From: an uncultured Streptococcus sp.
Lineage (GTDB): Bacteria > Bacillota > Bacilli > Lactobacillales > Streptococcaceae
NCBI RefSeq assembly: GCF_938036805.1
Contig: NZ_CALHWC010000221.1
Coordinates: 1 to 13,121, forward strand
Length of the DNA stretch: 13,121 nucleotides
Reading direction: 5' to 3'
Shown here: positions 1 to 6,815 of the stretch, one piece after another
Numbering within the stretch: position 1 is the first letter of the stretch
How the letters are laid out: every line of letters begins with the position of its first letter
Made by a program: the position numbers and the translations under genes
Notes under the pieces: model-generated
Database searches by the model: none
Seen by the model: only the letters and a program-made list of their open reading frames with translations
Told to the model about the DNA's origin: nothing

Positions 1-236
1 GTGGTGTCCGTGCTGATGTGGATGAGCGCAATGAAAAAATGCAGTTCAAGATTCGCGCTTCACAAACTAGCAAAATTCCTTACCAATTGATCGTTGGAGA
101 CAAGGAAATGGAAGACGGAACTGTCAACGTTCGTCGCTACGGACAAAAAGAAACACAAACTGTCCCAGTTGATGAATTTGTTCAAGCTATCCTAGCTGAT
201 ATTGCCAACAAATCTCGTGTGGCTAAAGAAGATTAA
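1..236 (+). CDS. thrS: Threonyl-tRNA synthetase, C-terminal fragment
   Basis: This is the last 77 or so codons of a gene that begins before the window. Frame 3 is open from the first base to TAA at 234-236. The visible protein is the class IIa anticodon-binding domain of ThrRS: it contains KIPYQLIVGDKE, then TVNVRRYGQKE, and ends in a short charged tail (SRVAKED). That order is typical of bacterial ThrRS. The enzyme charges tRNA-Thr in the cytoplasm. The catalytic and editing domains, and any T-box leader upstream of the gene, lie outside the window. A GTG at 18 is an internal Val codon, not a start. A hairpin terminator follows directly. Confidence 0.93.
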   Translation, partial: GVRADVDERNEKMQFKIRASQTSKIPYQLIVGDKEMEDGTVNVRRYGQKETQTVPVDEFVQAILADIANKSRVAKED

Positions 237-243
237 AAATAAG

Positions 244-291
244 AAAGGCAAATTCGACTGGGGGAGCTCCTCAACAGACTTTGCCTTTTTT
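244..291 (+). terminator. Rho-independent terminator of thrS
   Basis: AAAGGCAAA (244-252) pairs perfectly with TTTGCCTTT (280-288), and the T-run continues to 291. The 27-nt loop contains the palindrome GGAGCTCC, which may form a small inner hairpin. It begins 8 bases after the thrS stop. Confidence 0.8.
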
Positions 292-330
292 ACAATTTTA
301 TTAAAGAAAATTCTTTCTCGTCTCTGTGTT

Positions 331-359
331 TTGTCTAATCCCATGAAAAATGATATAAT
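331..359 (+). promoter_or_regulatory. Promoter of the signal-peptidase-like gene
   Basis: TTGTCT (331-336), a 17-bp spacer and TATAAT (354-359), with TG at 351-352 giving an extended -10. Transcription should begin near 366, leaving a short leader before the ribosome binding site (AGGGGAGA, 373-380) and the ATG at 384. Confidence 0.75.
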
Positions 360-383
360 GGAATAAAAGGATAGGGGAGAGAG

Positions 384-941
384 ATGTTAAAGAGAGATTT
401 ACTGAGGAATATTATCATTGTTACGGTATTTATTGCCATTTTGGTGGGCTTACGTTTGTTTGTCTATACACCTTATCGTATCACCAAGCAGGATGCCAAT
501 TCTTTCTTAGCGGAGAATGATTTGGTCTTGGCAGACAAGACGGCTAAGCTTGTGCGTGGGGAATTTGCCCTCTATGAAGTTGATGGAAAAGAGTATGTCG
601 GCCGTGTCATTGCTATGGAAAATGACAAGGTGACCTATATGGATAACTTGCTGTATCTGAACGATCAGGTGCAATCAGAGCAATATATCGAAAAGATGCG
701 AGAGAAATATCTGGCTTCGGCTGCCAGCACAGGCTATTATACCCACGATTTTTCTATTGTTGACTTAAAAGGAGCGACTTCTGATACCATCCCTAAAAAT
801 TCTTTTTTAATCTTAAATGATCGACGAGAAAACACGAAAGATAGCCGTGAGTTTGGGCTGATTAAAAAGGAGCAGATTAAGGGAAGTGTAGAATTTCGCG
901 TGTCTCCCTTAAATAAATTTGGTTTTATTGAAACGAAGTAG
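384..941 (+). CDS. Catalytically dead signal peptidase I homologue (SipA-like)
   Basis: A 185-residue protein with one N-terminal membrane helix (about 8-27) and an extracytoplasmic domain laid out like S26 signal peptidases. The region RITKQDANSFL (32-42) aligns with the serine box (GHSMxPTL), putting Asp37 where the catalytic Ser should be. YVGRVIAMEND (71-81) aligns with the lysine box (KRVIGLPGD), putting Gly73 where the general-base Lys should be. NDRRENTKDSREFG (145-158) is a clear box E (GDNRxxSxDSRxFG). The fold is therefore kept while the Ser/Lys dyad is lost. From memory, the pilus accessory protein SipA of Streptococcus pyogenes carries the same two substitutions and acts in pilus assembly without peptidase activity. 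No pilin or sortase gene is visible here, so the role is open: scaffold, chaperone or partner of an active peptidase. It is a one-gene unit with its own promoter and terminator. The ATG has a good ribosome binding site. Confidence 0.8.
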   Translation: MLKRDLLRNIIIVTVFIAILVGLRLFVYTPYRITKQDANSFLAENDLVLADKTAKLVRGEFALYEVDGKEYVGRVIAMENDKVTYMDNLLYLNDQVQSEQYIEKMREKYLASAASTGYYTHDFSIVDLKGATSDTIPKNSFLILNDRRENTKDSREFGLIKKEQIKGSVEFRVSPLNKFGFIETK

Positions 942-944
942 TAA

Positions 945-975
945 AAAACTAGGCTGGAAATTCCAACCTAGTTTT
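945..975. terminator. Bidirectional terminator between convergent genes
   Basis: A 15-bp inverted repeat, 945-959 against 961-975, is flanked by A-runs and T-runs, so it can terminate both the plus-strand signal-peptidase-like gene and the minus-strand murT-gatD-lapA operon. The one imperfect pair is C:A on the plus transcript but a G:U wobble on the minus transcript, so it should fold better for the minus operon. The stop codon of the lapA-like gene (968-970) lies within the stem. Confidence 0.8.
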
Positions 976-1225
976 CTTTTTGAGATGTTTTAAGACTTTC
1001 TTTGGTTTTCTTAAGCTCTTTTTTCAGCGAGAAGTTTTTAGACATGCTGATGAGAAAGGTTGTAATAGAGCCCAGGAGAACAGAGACCAAAATCAAAATG
1101 ATCAAGGGAAGTTTGAAGCTGAAGAGGATAAAACTAACATTGACGCTTTGCATATTGGCTAAGGAAATACTGGCAACCAATAGGATGGTAATCAATAGCA
1201 GGATATAGTGCAATTTTTCTTTCAT
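968..1225 (-). CDS. LapA-domain small membrane protein
   Basis: An 85-residue protein with two hydrophobic helices (about 6-24 and 37-61) and a Lys/Glu-rich cytoplasmic tail (about 63-85) that may be a short coiled coil. The spacing, with Asn24 after the first helix and a Gly-containing second helix (LLGSI), fits the LapA/DUF1049 family. That name comes from Gram-negative LPS assembly; the role in Firmicutes is not established. It is the last gene of the murT-gatD operon, starting 13 bases after the gatD stop. AGGAG on the minus strand lies 7 bases before the ATG. Its position suggests an envelope-related job linked to lipid II amidation, but that is inference from context only. Confidence 0.7.
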   Translation of the reverse strand: MKEKLHYILLLITILLVASISLANMQSVNVSFILFSFKLPLIILILVSVLLGSITTFLISMSKNFSLKKELKKTKESLKTSQKEN

Positions 1226-1238
1226 AACGATCTCCTAA

Positions 1239-2024
1239 TTATTCAAATTCAGCCTTGCTCTTGATATCGCCGTATTCTTCTGGGATTTCTTGGGCAAGGA
1301 TATCTTCATAAGCGGCCAGTTCAATATCTGAGCCATACTTATTTTTCAGAGCAGTGGTCACCAGACGGTAGGCCAAGTTCGCATTGCGGGACAAGATAGG
1401 ACCATGGAAGTAGGAGCCGAAGACATTTTTATAATGAACGCCTTCATTGCCGTCTTCTTGGTTATTGCCATTTCCATAGACGACCTTGCCCAGAGGTTTC
1501 TCATCGTCAGAGAGGAAGGTTCGTCCTTGGTGGTTTTCAAAGCCGTAGTAGGTCTCGTTAAATTCTTCGTTATGAATCTTAATGTCACCAATATAGCGAT
1601 TCTTGACTTGGTTGAGGGTGTAGTGCCCCATGATGCCAAGTCCTTCGATTCGTCGACCAGAAGCTTCGATATAGTATTGGCCTAAGAGTTGGAAGCCACC
1701 GCAAATAGCTAGCACAACGCCGTTGTCATTGATAAAATTTTCCAAAGCTTCCTTTTTAGCTGGCAAGTCACGAGCCACAATCGTTTGCTCATAGTCTTGA
1801 CCTCCGCCAAAGAAGACGATATCGTAGCTGTCCTTGTCAAAGTCATCTTCTAGGGAGACAATATCGACCTCAACCTTAGCGCCTAGCTTTTCGGCTACAT
1901 ACTTGAGCATCAGGACATTGCCGTTGTCGCCATAGGTATTCATAAGGTCGCCGTAGAGATGAGCGACTTTTAAGTCATAGTGATAATCCTGGTTTTCAGG
2001 AGAAACAAGGGATCTATAAACCAT
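1239..2024 (-). CDS. gatD: Lipid II isoglutaminyl synthase, glutaminase subunit GatD
   Basis: A 261-residue class I (CobB/CobQ-like) glutamine amidotransferase. The nucleophile elbow is VVLAICGGFQLLG, with Cys108 as nucleophile; the catalytic His lies in SYFHGPIL (His207). GatD releases ammonia from glutamine and passes it to MurT, which amidates the alpha-carboxyl of D-Glu in the lipid II stem peptide. This happens on the cytoplasmic face of the membrane and makes the stem usable by streptococcal transpeptidases. The ATG (2022-2024) overlaps the murT stop by one base (TAATG) and has AAAGGAG upstream, so translation is probably coupled at a fixed MurT:GatD ratio. Length is normal for the family. 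Confidence 0.93.
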   Translation of the reverse strand: MVYRSLVSPENQDYHYDLKVAHLYGDLMNTYGDNGNVLMLKYVAEKLGAKVEVDIVSLEDDFDKDSYDIVFFGGGQDYEQTIVARDLPAKKEALENFINDNGVVLAICGGFQLLGQYYIEASGRRIEGLGIMGHYTLNQVKNRYIGDIKIHNEEFNETYYGFENHQGRTFLSDDEKPLGKVVYGNGNNQEDGNEGVHYKNVFGSYFHGPILSRNANLAYRLVTTALKNKYGSDIELAAYEDILAQEIPEEYGDIKSKAEFE

Positions 2025-3367
2025 TAGTTCATCTCCTTTCTGATGACTTGTCGTTCTGCTAGCAATTCACGGAATTCCAGCATAGCGGTATAAGTAGCTA
2101 GGATATAGGCGTGTTTGGTTTCTTGCTCTTCAATCAACTTAAAGACTGCTTCCAAATCTTTGACTTCGGTAATCTGATCTGCTGGATAGCCTGTTACTCG
2201 CAGTCGACGCGCAATCTCAGAATGGCGAACTCCGCCTGCAATGACTTGAGGAATATTCATCGCTAGAATTTTCTCAAAATCAGCATCCCAGATCCAGCTA
2301 GTATCAATGCCGTCTGCATAGTTGGCATTGAGCAGGACAGATAGACTAAAGTCAAAAGGTGCCAGCTCAATCATTTCCAAGGCTTGGGTCGCACCGACTG
2401 GATTTTTGATCAAGACCAAGGTACATTCCTTATCGCCAATTTTGAAAGTTTCCTGACGGCCAAAGACAGCCCGGCTCTTGTCAAAGCCAGCCTTGATGGT
2501 AGCCGGCTCAACTCCGAAGAACTGAGCAACTGATACAGCGGCCAAGGCATTGTAGATATTGTAGAGACCACCGATATTAATCTGATAGTCTTGACCATCA
2601 ATGGTAAAGGCAGAGCGATTGTGCTCAAGTGCCTTGAGAGCGGTCAGGCTATAGTCTAGCTTAGGACGCTTGAAGCCGCAGTCCTCACAGATATAAGCCC
2701 CCAGATTGGCATAAGTGTTGAGCTCGTACTTGAGGATATGCTCGCACTTAGGACAGAGGATGCCTTCTGTATTGTAGTGCGCCAGCTTAGCCTGGTTTTT
2801 CTCCGTGTCGAAACCATAGTAGCGGACAGGATTTTTCAGGCTGACCGAGTTAAAGAGCGGACTATCGCCATTCATCAGTACAGTTGCTTCAGGAACCTTA
2901 GCCGCCGCATCCAAGATCATCTGATAGGTCGTGTAGATCTCACCATAGCGGTCCATCTGGTCTCGGAAAATATTGGTAAAGACGAAGAGGCTAGGCTTGA
3001 TATAATCACAAATCCGAGATAGGCTGGCTTCATCGATTTCCAGTACAGCGATATTTTTGCCAGATTTGCCTTTTTTAGCAGTCAGGAAGGTTGTTGTAAT
3101 CCCTGTAATCATATTGGCACCGCTAGGATTGGTCACCACTTCTCCGAAAGCTTCCTTGAGAATGCCCACCGTCAAAGCTGTAGTCAGAGTTTTTCCATTT
3201 GTTCCTGTAATAACCACAACTTCGTAGTTCTTGGCCAAGTTTTGCAGAATGTTTTTGTCAAATGTGAGGGCAACTTTCCCTGGCAGAGTCGAGCCGCGTC
3301 CCATTTTGCTGAGAACAAAGTGGGAGGACTTGCCTGCCAAGAGGCCCAATGCTGTATTTATCTTCAT
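2024..3367 (-). CDS. murT: Lipid II isoglutaminyl synthase, ligase subunit MurT
   Basis: A 447-residue Mur-ligase family protein. The ATP-binding loop is VVITGTNGKT (51-60). A Cys4 zinc ribbon typical of MurT is inserted in the central domain (CPKC at 205-208, CEDC at 227-230). The C-terminal DUF1727-type domain includes ADGIDTSWIWD (351-361), whose Asp residues belong to the MurT/GatD active site in solved homologues. MurT activates the D-Glu carboxylate of lipid II with ATP, and GatD supplies ammonia. Homologues share the N-terminal region (SSHFVLSKMGRGSTLPGKVA), which supports the ATG at 3367. Oddly, no Shine-Dalgarno sequence precedes that ATG, and an extended -10 box ends only 7 bases upstream, so the mRNA may be leaderless. 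The gene is divergent from cdaA. Confidence 0.93.
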   Translation of the reverse strand: MKINTALGLLAGKSSHFVLSKMGRGSTLPGKVALTFDKNILQNLAKNYEVVVITGTNGKTLTTALTVGILKEAFGEVVTNPSGANMITGITTTFLTAKKGKSGKNIAVLEIDEASLSRICDYIKPSLFVFTNIFRDQMDRYGEIYTTYQMILDAAAKVPEATVLMNGDSPLFNSVSLKNPVRYYGFDTEKNQAKLAHYNTEGILCPKCEHILKYELNTYANLGAYICEDCGFKRPKLDYSLTALKALEHNRSAFTIDGQDYQINIGGLYNIYNALAAVSVAQFFGVEPATIKAGFDKSRAVFGRQETFKIGDKECTLVLIKNPVGATQALEMIELAPFDFSLSVLLNANYADGIDTSWIWDADFEKILAMNIPQVIAGGVRHSEIARRLRVTGYPADQITEVKDLEAVFKLIEEQETKHAYILATYTAMLEFRELLAERQVIRKEMN

Positions 3368-3374
3368 AAGAAAT

Positions 3375-3383
3375 ATTTTATCA
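3375..3383 (-). promoter_or_regulatory. Extended -10 of murT, possibly a leaderless transcript
   Basis: On the minus strand, TGA-TAAAAT occupies 3383-3375. The -35 region is poor. The last base of the -10 is 8 positions from the A of the murT ATG (3367), so transcription would begin at, or one base before, the start codon. Confidence 0.5.
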
Positions 3384-3423
3384 TAAAAAAGTAAAGAAGG
3401 TTACAGAAAAATATCCTTAAAAG

Positions 3424-3432
3424 TGATATAAT
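3424..3432 (+). promoter_or_regulatory. Extended -10 promoter of cdaA-cdaR-glmM
   Basis: TGATATAAT (3424-3432) is a perfect extended -10. No good -35 sits at 17 bp; TTACAG at 3401-3406 is too far (20 bp), so the TG motif probably carries the promoter. Transcription should begin near 3439. Confidence 0.7.
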
Positions 3433-3474
3433 GGTTGAGAACCGTTTGTTTTTGACTGGGAGGGCCACTATGCA

Positions 3475-4332
3475 ATGAATTTTCAACAACTAACCAATCT
3501 CCAATACTGGTCTAATGTATTCAGTAGTCCCTGGAGTATTTTAATCAACATTATTGATATTGCCTTAGTTACATGGATCTTATATCATTTTACTAAAGCA
3601 ATTGCCGGGACCAAAATTATGATTCTGGTTCGGGGAGTGCTCTTCTTCATCTTGGCACAGTTTTTAGCGAATATCATTGGTTTAACGACCATTTCATGGT
3701 TGATCAATCAGGTTATTACCTACGGGGTTATTGCGGCAGTGGTGATTTTCTCACCAGAGATTCGGACTGGTCTTGAAAAACTGGGTCGAGCGACCGAAAT
3801 TTTTTCTGCTGCTCCAGTAAGCAGTGAGGAGAAATTGATTCAAGCCTTTGTCAAGGCAGTGGCTTACATGAGTCCACGTAAGATTGGTGCCCTGGTGGCT
3901 ATTCAAGGAACTCGAACACTGCAGGAATATATTGCGACTGGAATTCCTCTGGATGCGGATATTTCTGGGGAGCTGTTGATCAATATTTTCATTCCAAATA
4001 CGCCCTTGCATGATGGAGCTGTTATTATCAAGGATAATAAGATTGCAGCTTCCTGTGCCTATTTGCCGCTAACAGAAAGTACAGGTATTTCCAAGGAATT
4101 TGGAACTCGGCACCGGGCTGCGATTGGCCTTTCGGAAGTTTCAGATGCCTTTACTTTTGTCGTGTCTGAGGAAACAGGTGGTATTTCTACGACGCATAAT
4201 GGAGTTTTCAAGCACAACTTGAGCTTGAATGAGTTTGAGCTACAACTGCGGGAAGTTCTCTTATCAGACAAGCATGAGAAATTGAGCCTAAAGAATCGTA
4301 TCCTAGGAGGATGGAAGAATGAAACAAAGTAA
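3475..4332 (+). CDS. cdaA: Membrane diadenylate cyclase CdaA
   Basis: A 285-residue protein with three N-terminal membrane helices (about 23-40, 47-66 and 74-93) and a cytoplasmic DAC (DisA_N) domain from about 105. The diagnostic active-site motifs are present: DGA in PLHDGAVII (180-182) and RHR in GTRHRAAIGLSE (212-214). It joins two ATP into c-di-AMP, the second messenger controlling potassium uptake, turgor and wall homeostasis; in streptococci CdaA is usually the only such cyclase. It heads the conserved cdaA-cdaR-glmM operon and overlaps cdaR by 14 bases. The ATG at 3475 fits the family N-terminus, but the strong Shine-Dalgarno (GGGAGGG, 3458-3464) is better spaced for an ATG at 3470 that opens a two-codon ORF (ATG-CAA-TGA). 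This may lower CdaA synthesis. Confidence 0.94.
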   Translation: MNFQQLTNLQYWSNVFSSPWSILINIIDIALVTWILYHFTKAIAGTKIMILVRGVLFFILAQFLANIIGLTTISWLINQVITYGVIAAVVIFSPEIRTGLEKLGRATEIFSAAPVSSEEKLIQAFVKAVAYMSPRKIGALVAIQGTRTLQEYIATGIPLDADISGELLINIFIPNTPLHDGAVIIKDNKIAASCAYLPLTESTGISKEFGTRHRAAIGLSEVSDAFTFVVSEETGGISTTHNGVFKHNLSLNEFELQLREVLLSDKHEKLSLKNRILGGWKNETK

Positions 4333-5068
4333 AAAAATTCTCTATATTATTTCCTCCTTATTTTTTGCTTTGGTTTTGTTTATTTATGCGACGTCTAGTA
4401 GTTTTCAAAATAGTATCAGTATTCGCCAAGTGACCTCGGAAACTTACAGTAATACGATTTCTAATGTCCCGATTGATATCAAGTATGATAGTGAACGGTA
4501 CTTCATTAGCGGCTTCACTTCCGAAGCTAGCGTTGTTTTGACGGGTTCTAATAGAGTGGCTTTAAGTAGCGAAATGCAGGAAAGTACACGGAAGTTCCAT
4601 GTGGTAGCGGATTTATCCAATGCATCAGAAGGAACAGTCGAAGTGCAGCTGAAAGTCGAAAATCTACCTAGCGGCCTGTCTGCTACGGTCAATCCGCAAA
4701 AAATTTCAGTCAAGATAGGTAAAAAAGCAAGCAAGAAAGTGCCAGTGAAGTATCTCATCACAGGCAGTCAGGTTGCAGAAGATATCTCTATCACAAATGT
4801 GAGCTTGGAGCACGAAGAAGTTACAGTGACAAGCGATGAAGAAACTTTGGAAAAAGTTAATCATGTCGCAGCAGTCTTACCAAGCAACGTCACTATTTCA
4901 GGAAATTATAGTGGGGCAGCTTCCTTGCAGGCCATGGATGCCAATGGGAATGTTTTGCCAAGTGTTGTGACACCGTTTGAAACAACGATGAAAGTTACGA
5001 CCAAAACCACACATTCGAATTCGTCAAGCTCCAAATCGAGCTCAAGTTCGAATTCATCTAGTAAATAA
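4319..5068 (+). CDS. cdaR: YbbR-domain cyclase regulator CdaR
   Basis: A 249-residue protein with a short basic N-terminus, one membrane anchor (about 7-24) and an extracytoplasmic part that looks like two YbbR-type beta repeats (roughly 50-132 and 135-225). It ends in a low-complexity Ser/Asn/Lys tail (228-249), likely a flexible extension near the wall. In related Firmicutes CdaR binds CdaA in the membrane and modulates c-di-AMP synthesis. Homologues often carry three or four YbbR repeats, so this one is short, as in other streptococci. AGGAGG (4305-4310) lies 8 bases before the ATG, inside the end of cdaA, indicating translational coupling. Function rests on family and operon context; there is no catalytic motif. 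Confidence 0.88.
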   Translation: MKQSKKILYIISSLFFALVLFIYATSSSFQNSISIRQVTSETYSNTISNVPIDIKYDSERYFISGFTSEASVVLTGSNRVALSSEMQESTRKFHVVADLSNASEGTVEVQLKVENLPSGLSATVNPQKISVKIGKKASKKVPVKYLITGSQVAEDISITNVSLEHEEVTVTSDEETLEKVNHVAAVLPSNVTISGNYSGAASLQAMDANGNVLPSVVTPFETTMKVTTKTTHSNSSSSKSSSSSNSSSK

Positions 5069-5097
5069 ATGCAAGATTTGAAAGGAAAATTTTAAAA

Positions 5098-6450
5098 ATG
5101 GGTAAATATTTTGGAACCGATGGTGTTCGTGGAGAAGCCAATGTGGAATTAACGCCGGAATTGGCCTTTAAACTGGGCCGTTTTGGTGGATATGTTCTGA
5201 GCCAACACGAAAGTGAAGTTCCTCGAGTGTTTGTTGGCCGTGATACACGTATTTCGGGAGAAATGCTGGAGAGTGCCTTGATTGCAGGTCTGCTTTCTGT
5301 GGGGATCCACGTCTACAAACTAGGTGTGATCGCGACTCCAGGTGTTGCTTACTTGGTTAAATCCGAAAAAGCTAGCGCGGGTGTCATGATTTCGGCTAGC
5401 CACAATCCTGCTCTTGATAACGGAATCAAATTCTTTGGTGGCGATGGTTATAAACTGGATGATGAGCGTGAGCTTGAAATCGAAGCTTTGCTGGACGCAG
5501 CAGAAGATACCCTTCCTCGCCCAAGTGCTGAAGGCTTAGGAAAAGTCATGGATTATCCAGAAGGCCTGCGTAAGTACCAACAATATCTTGTTTCAACTGG
5601 TTTAGATCTTGAAGGAATGCATGTTGCCCTCGATACGGCAAATGGCGCTGCTTCAACTAGTGCCCGTCAAATTTTTGCTGATTTGGGTGCCCAGCTGACT
5701 GTTATCGGAGAAAATCCAGATGGCCTCAACATTAACTTAAATGTAGGCTCAACTCATCCAGAAGGCTTACAGGAAACAGTCCGTGAGTCAGGTGCAGCGA
5801 TTGGCCTCGCTTTTGATGGCGACAGTGACCGTTTGATTGCTGTTGATGAAAATGGCGACATTGTAGATGGTGACAAGATTATGTACATCATCGGCAAGTA
5901 TCTTTCTGAAAAAGGCCAATTGGCTCAAAATACAATTGTGACTACTGTTATGTCCAACCTTGGCTTCCACAAAGCCTTGGAGCGCGAAGGCATCAATAAA
6001 GTAGTGACTGCCGTTGGTGACCGCTATGTGGTAGAAGAAATGCGCAAGAACGGTTATAATCTAGGTGGCGAGCAATCTGGACATGTTATTATCATGGATT
6101 ATAATACCACTGGTGATGGTCAATTGTCAGCGGTACAATTAACCAAAGTGATGAAAGAAACTGGCAAGAGCTTGTCTGAACTTGCATCAGAAGTGACCAT
6201 TTACCCACAAAAATTGGTCAATATCCGTGTCGAAAATGCTATGAAGGATAAGGCAATGGAAGTACCAGCCATCAGAGACATTATTGAAAAAATGGAAATT
6301 GAAATGGCAGGAAACGGCCGTATCCTTGTCCGCCCAAGTGGGACAGAACCGCTTCTGCGTGTCATGGCTGAAGCGCCAACTCACGAAGAAGTGGACTATT
6401 ATGTGGACACAATTGCGGATGTAGTCCGTGCTGAGATTGGCATCGACTAA
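5098..6450 (+). CDS. glmM: Phosphoglucosamine mutase GlmM
   Basis: A 450-residue alpha-D-phosphohexomutase of full length. The phosphoserine loop is ISASHNP with Ser101. The Mg-binding loop is DGDSDR (Asp240, Asp242, Asp244). The sugar-binding loop is GGEQSGH (323-329), and the phosphate-binding loop of the last domain is RPSGTEP (412-418). It converts GlcN-6-P to GlcN-1-P, which feeds UDP-GlcNAc for peptidoglycan. It starts 29 bases after cdaR; AAAGGA lies about 11 bases before the ATG. In Bacillus, Lactococcus and Staphylococcus GlmM binds CdaA and lowers its cyclase activity, tying c-di-AMP to wall precursor supply. The conserved operon suggests the same here. Confidence 0.96.
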   Translation: MGKYFGTDGVRGEANVELTPELAFKLGRFGGYVLSQHESEVPRVFVGRDTRISGEMLESALIAGLLSVGIHVYKLGVIATPGVAYLVKSEKASAGVMISASHNPALDNGIKFFGGDGYKLDDERELEIEALLDAAEDTLPRPSAEGLGKVMDYPEGLRKYQQYLVSTGLDLEGMHVALDTANGAASTSARQIFADLGAQLTVIGENPDGLNINLNVGSTHPEGLQETVRESGAAIGLAFDGDSDRLIAVDENGDIVDGDKIMYIIGKYLSEKGQLAQNTIVTTVMSNLGFHKALEREGINKVVTAVGDRYVVEEMRKNGYNLGGEQSGHVIIMDYNTTGDGQLSAVQLTKVMKETGKSLSELASEVTIYPQKLVNIRVENAMKDKAMEVPAIRDIIEKMEIEMAGNGRILVRPSGTEPLLRVMAEAPTHEEVDYYVDTIADVVRAEIGID

Positions 6451-6467
6451 AAAGCAAGATAAAATTC

Positions 6468-6516
6468 AAAAGATTGGAGAAAGTCCCTATTTGAGGCAAA
6501 TTCTTCAATCTTTTTT
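6468..6516 (+). terminator. Terminator of cdaA-cdaR-glmM
   Basis: AAAAGATTG plus GAGAA (6468-6481) pairs with TTCTT plus CAATCTTTT (6501-6514), a 14-bp stem with one G:U pair and a 19-nt loop, followed by T to 6516. A weaker repeat, AGTTTT / AAAACT (6520-6525 and 6540-6545), follows and may be a backup. Confidence 0.75.
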
Positions 6517-6573
6517 AGAAGTTTTTTGCTGACAGGCTGAAAACTCTCTTTTTCCTTTTCCTTTCGTAAATAT

Positions 6574-6602
6574 TTGAAAAAGTATGCTAATCGTGTTAGA
6601 AT
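6574..6602 (+). promoter_or_regulatory. Promoter of the DUF4044-like gene and probably obgE
   Basis: TTGAAA (6574-6579), a 17-bp spacer and TAGAAT (6597-6602), with TG at 6594-6595. This is the only convincing promoter between glmM and obgE. Confidence 0.75.
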
Positions 6603-6634
6603 ATAGAGAGTAATCTTGGAATTGAGGTAATAAA

Positions 6635-6763
6635 GTGGCTTTTGGAGATAACGGACAACGTAAAAAAACTGGATTTGAAAAATTGACAATGCTGGTCGTG
6701 GTAATCATGTTACTTGTAACAGTCGGTGCAATTTTTGCATCAGCTATCGGCGCAATCTTCTAA
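6635..6763 (+). CDS. Small membrane protein, DUF4044-like
   Basis: A 42-codon ORF from GTG at 6635 to TAA at 6761-6763. It has a polar basic N-terminus (FGDNGQRKKTGFEK) and one hydrophobic helix (about 17-41) ending in GAIF. GAGG (6624-6627) lies 7 bases before the GTG, and a good promoter sits upstream. Both support a real gene despite its size and non-ATG start. The sequence resembles the streptococcal DUF4044 family of unknown function, usually found next to obgE; this is from memory. A hairpin terminator follows, and obgE starts 52 bases after the stop. Function unknown: possibly a single-pass membrane peptide that partners a larger protein. Confidence 0.8.
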   Translation: MAFGDNGQRKKTGFEKLTMLVVVIMLLVTVGAIFASAIGAIF

Positions 6764-6767
6764 TCCT

Positions 6768-6789
6768 AAACGCTGCAAGGCGTTTTTTT
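6768..6789 (+). terminator. Hairpin between the DUF4044-like gene and obgE
   Basis: AAACGC (6768-6773) pairs with GCGTTT (6780-6785) around a 6-nt loop, then a T-run to 6789. The stem is short, so termination is probably partial. Only 26 bases separate it from obgE, with no promoter in between. Confidence 0.7.
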
Positions 6790-6815
6790 AGAGTAAAAAA
6801 GAAGCGAGAATTTAT

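Noticed and set aside
1404..1685. 93-codon open frame on the plus strand inside gatD
   Set aside because: It is antisense to the catalytic core of gatD, has no ribosome binding site and resembles no protein; a coding shadow.
5008..5065. Ser-rich tail of CdaR as a repeat array or frameshift product
   Set aside because: Serine codons vary (TCG, TCA, AGC, TCC, AGT, TCT), there is no tandem DNA repeat, and the frame continues cleanly to the stop; a low-complexity linker is enough.
6447..6689. 80-codon minus-strand frame after glmM
   Set aside because: It covers a terminator, a promoter and the small DUF4044-like gene on the other strand, with low-complexity content and no start signals.
6683..6711. 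Internal obgE promoter starting with a perfect TTGACA inside the DUF4044-like gene
   Set aside because: At 17 bp spacing the -10 is CATGTT, matching only half the consensus, with no better hexamer nearby.
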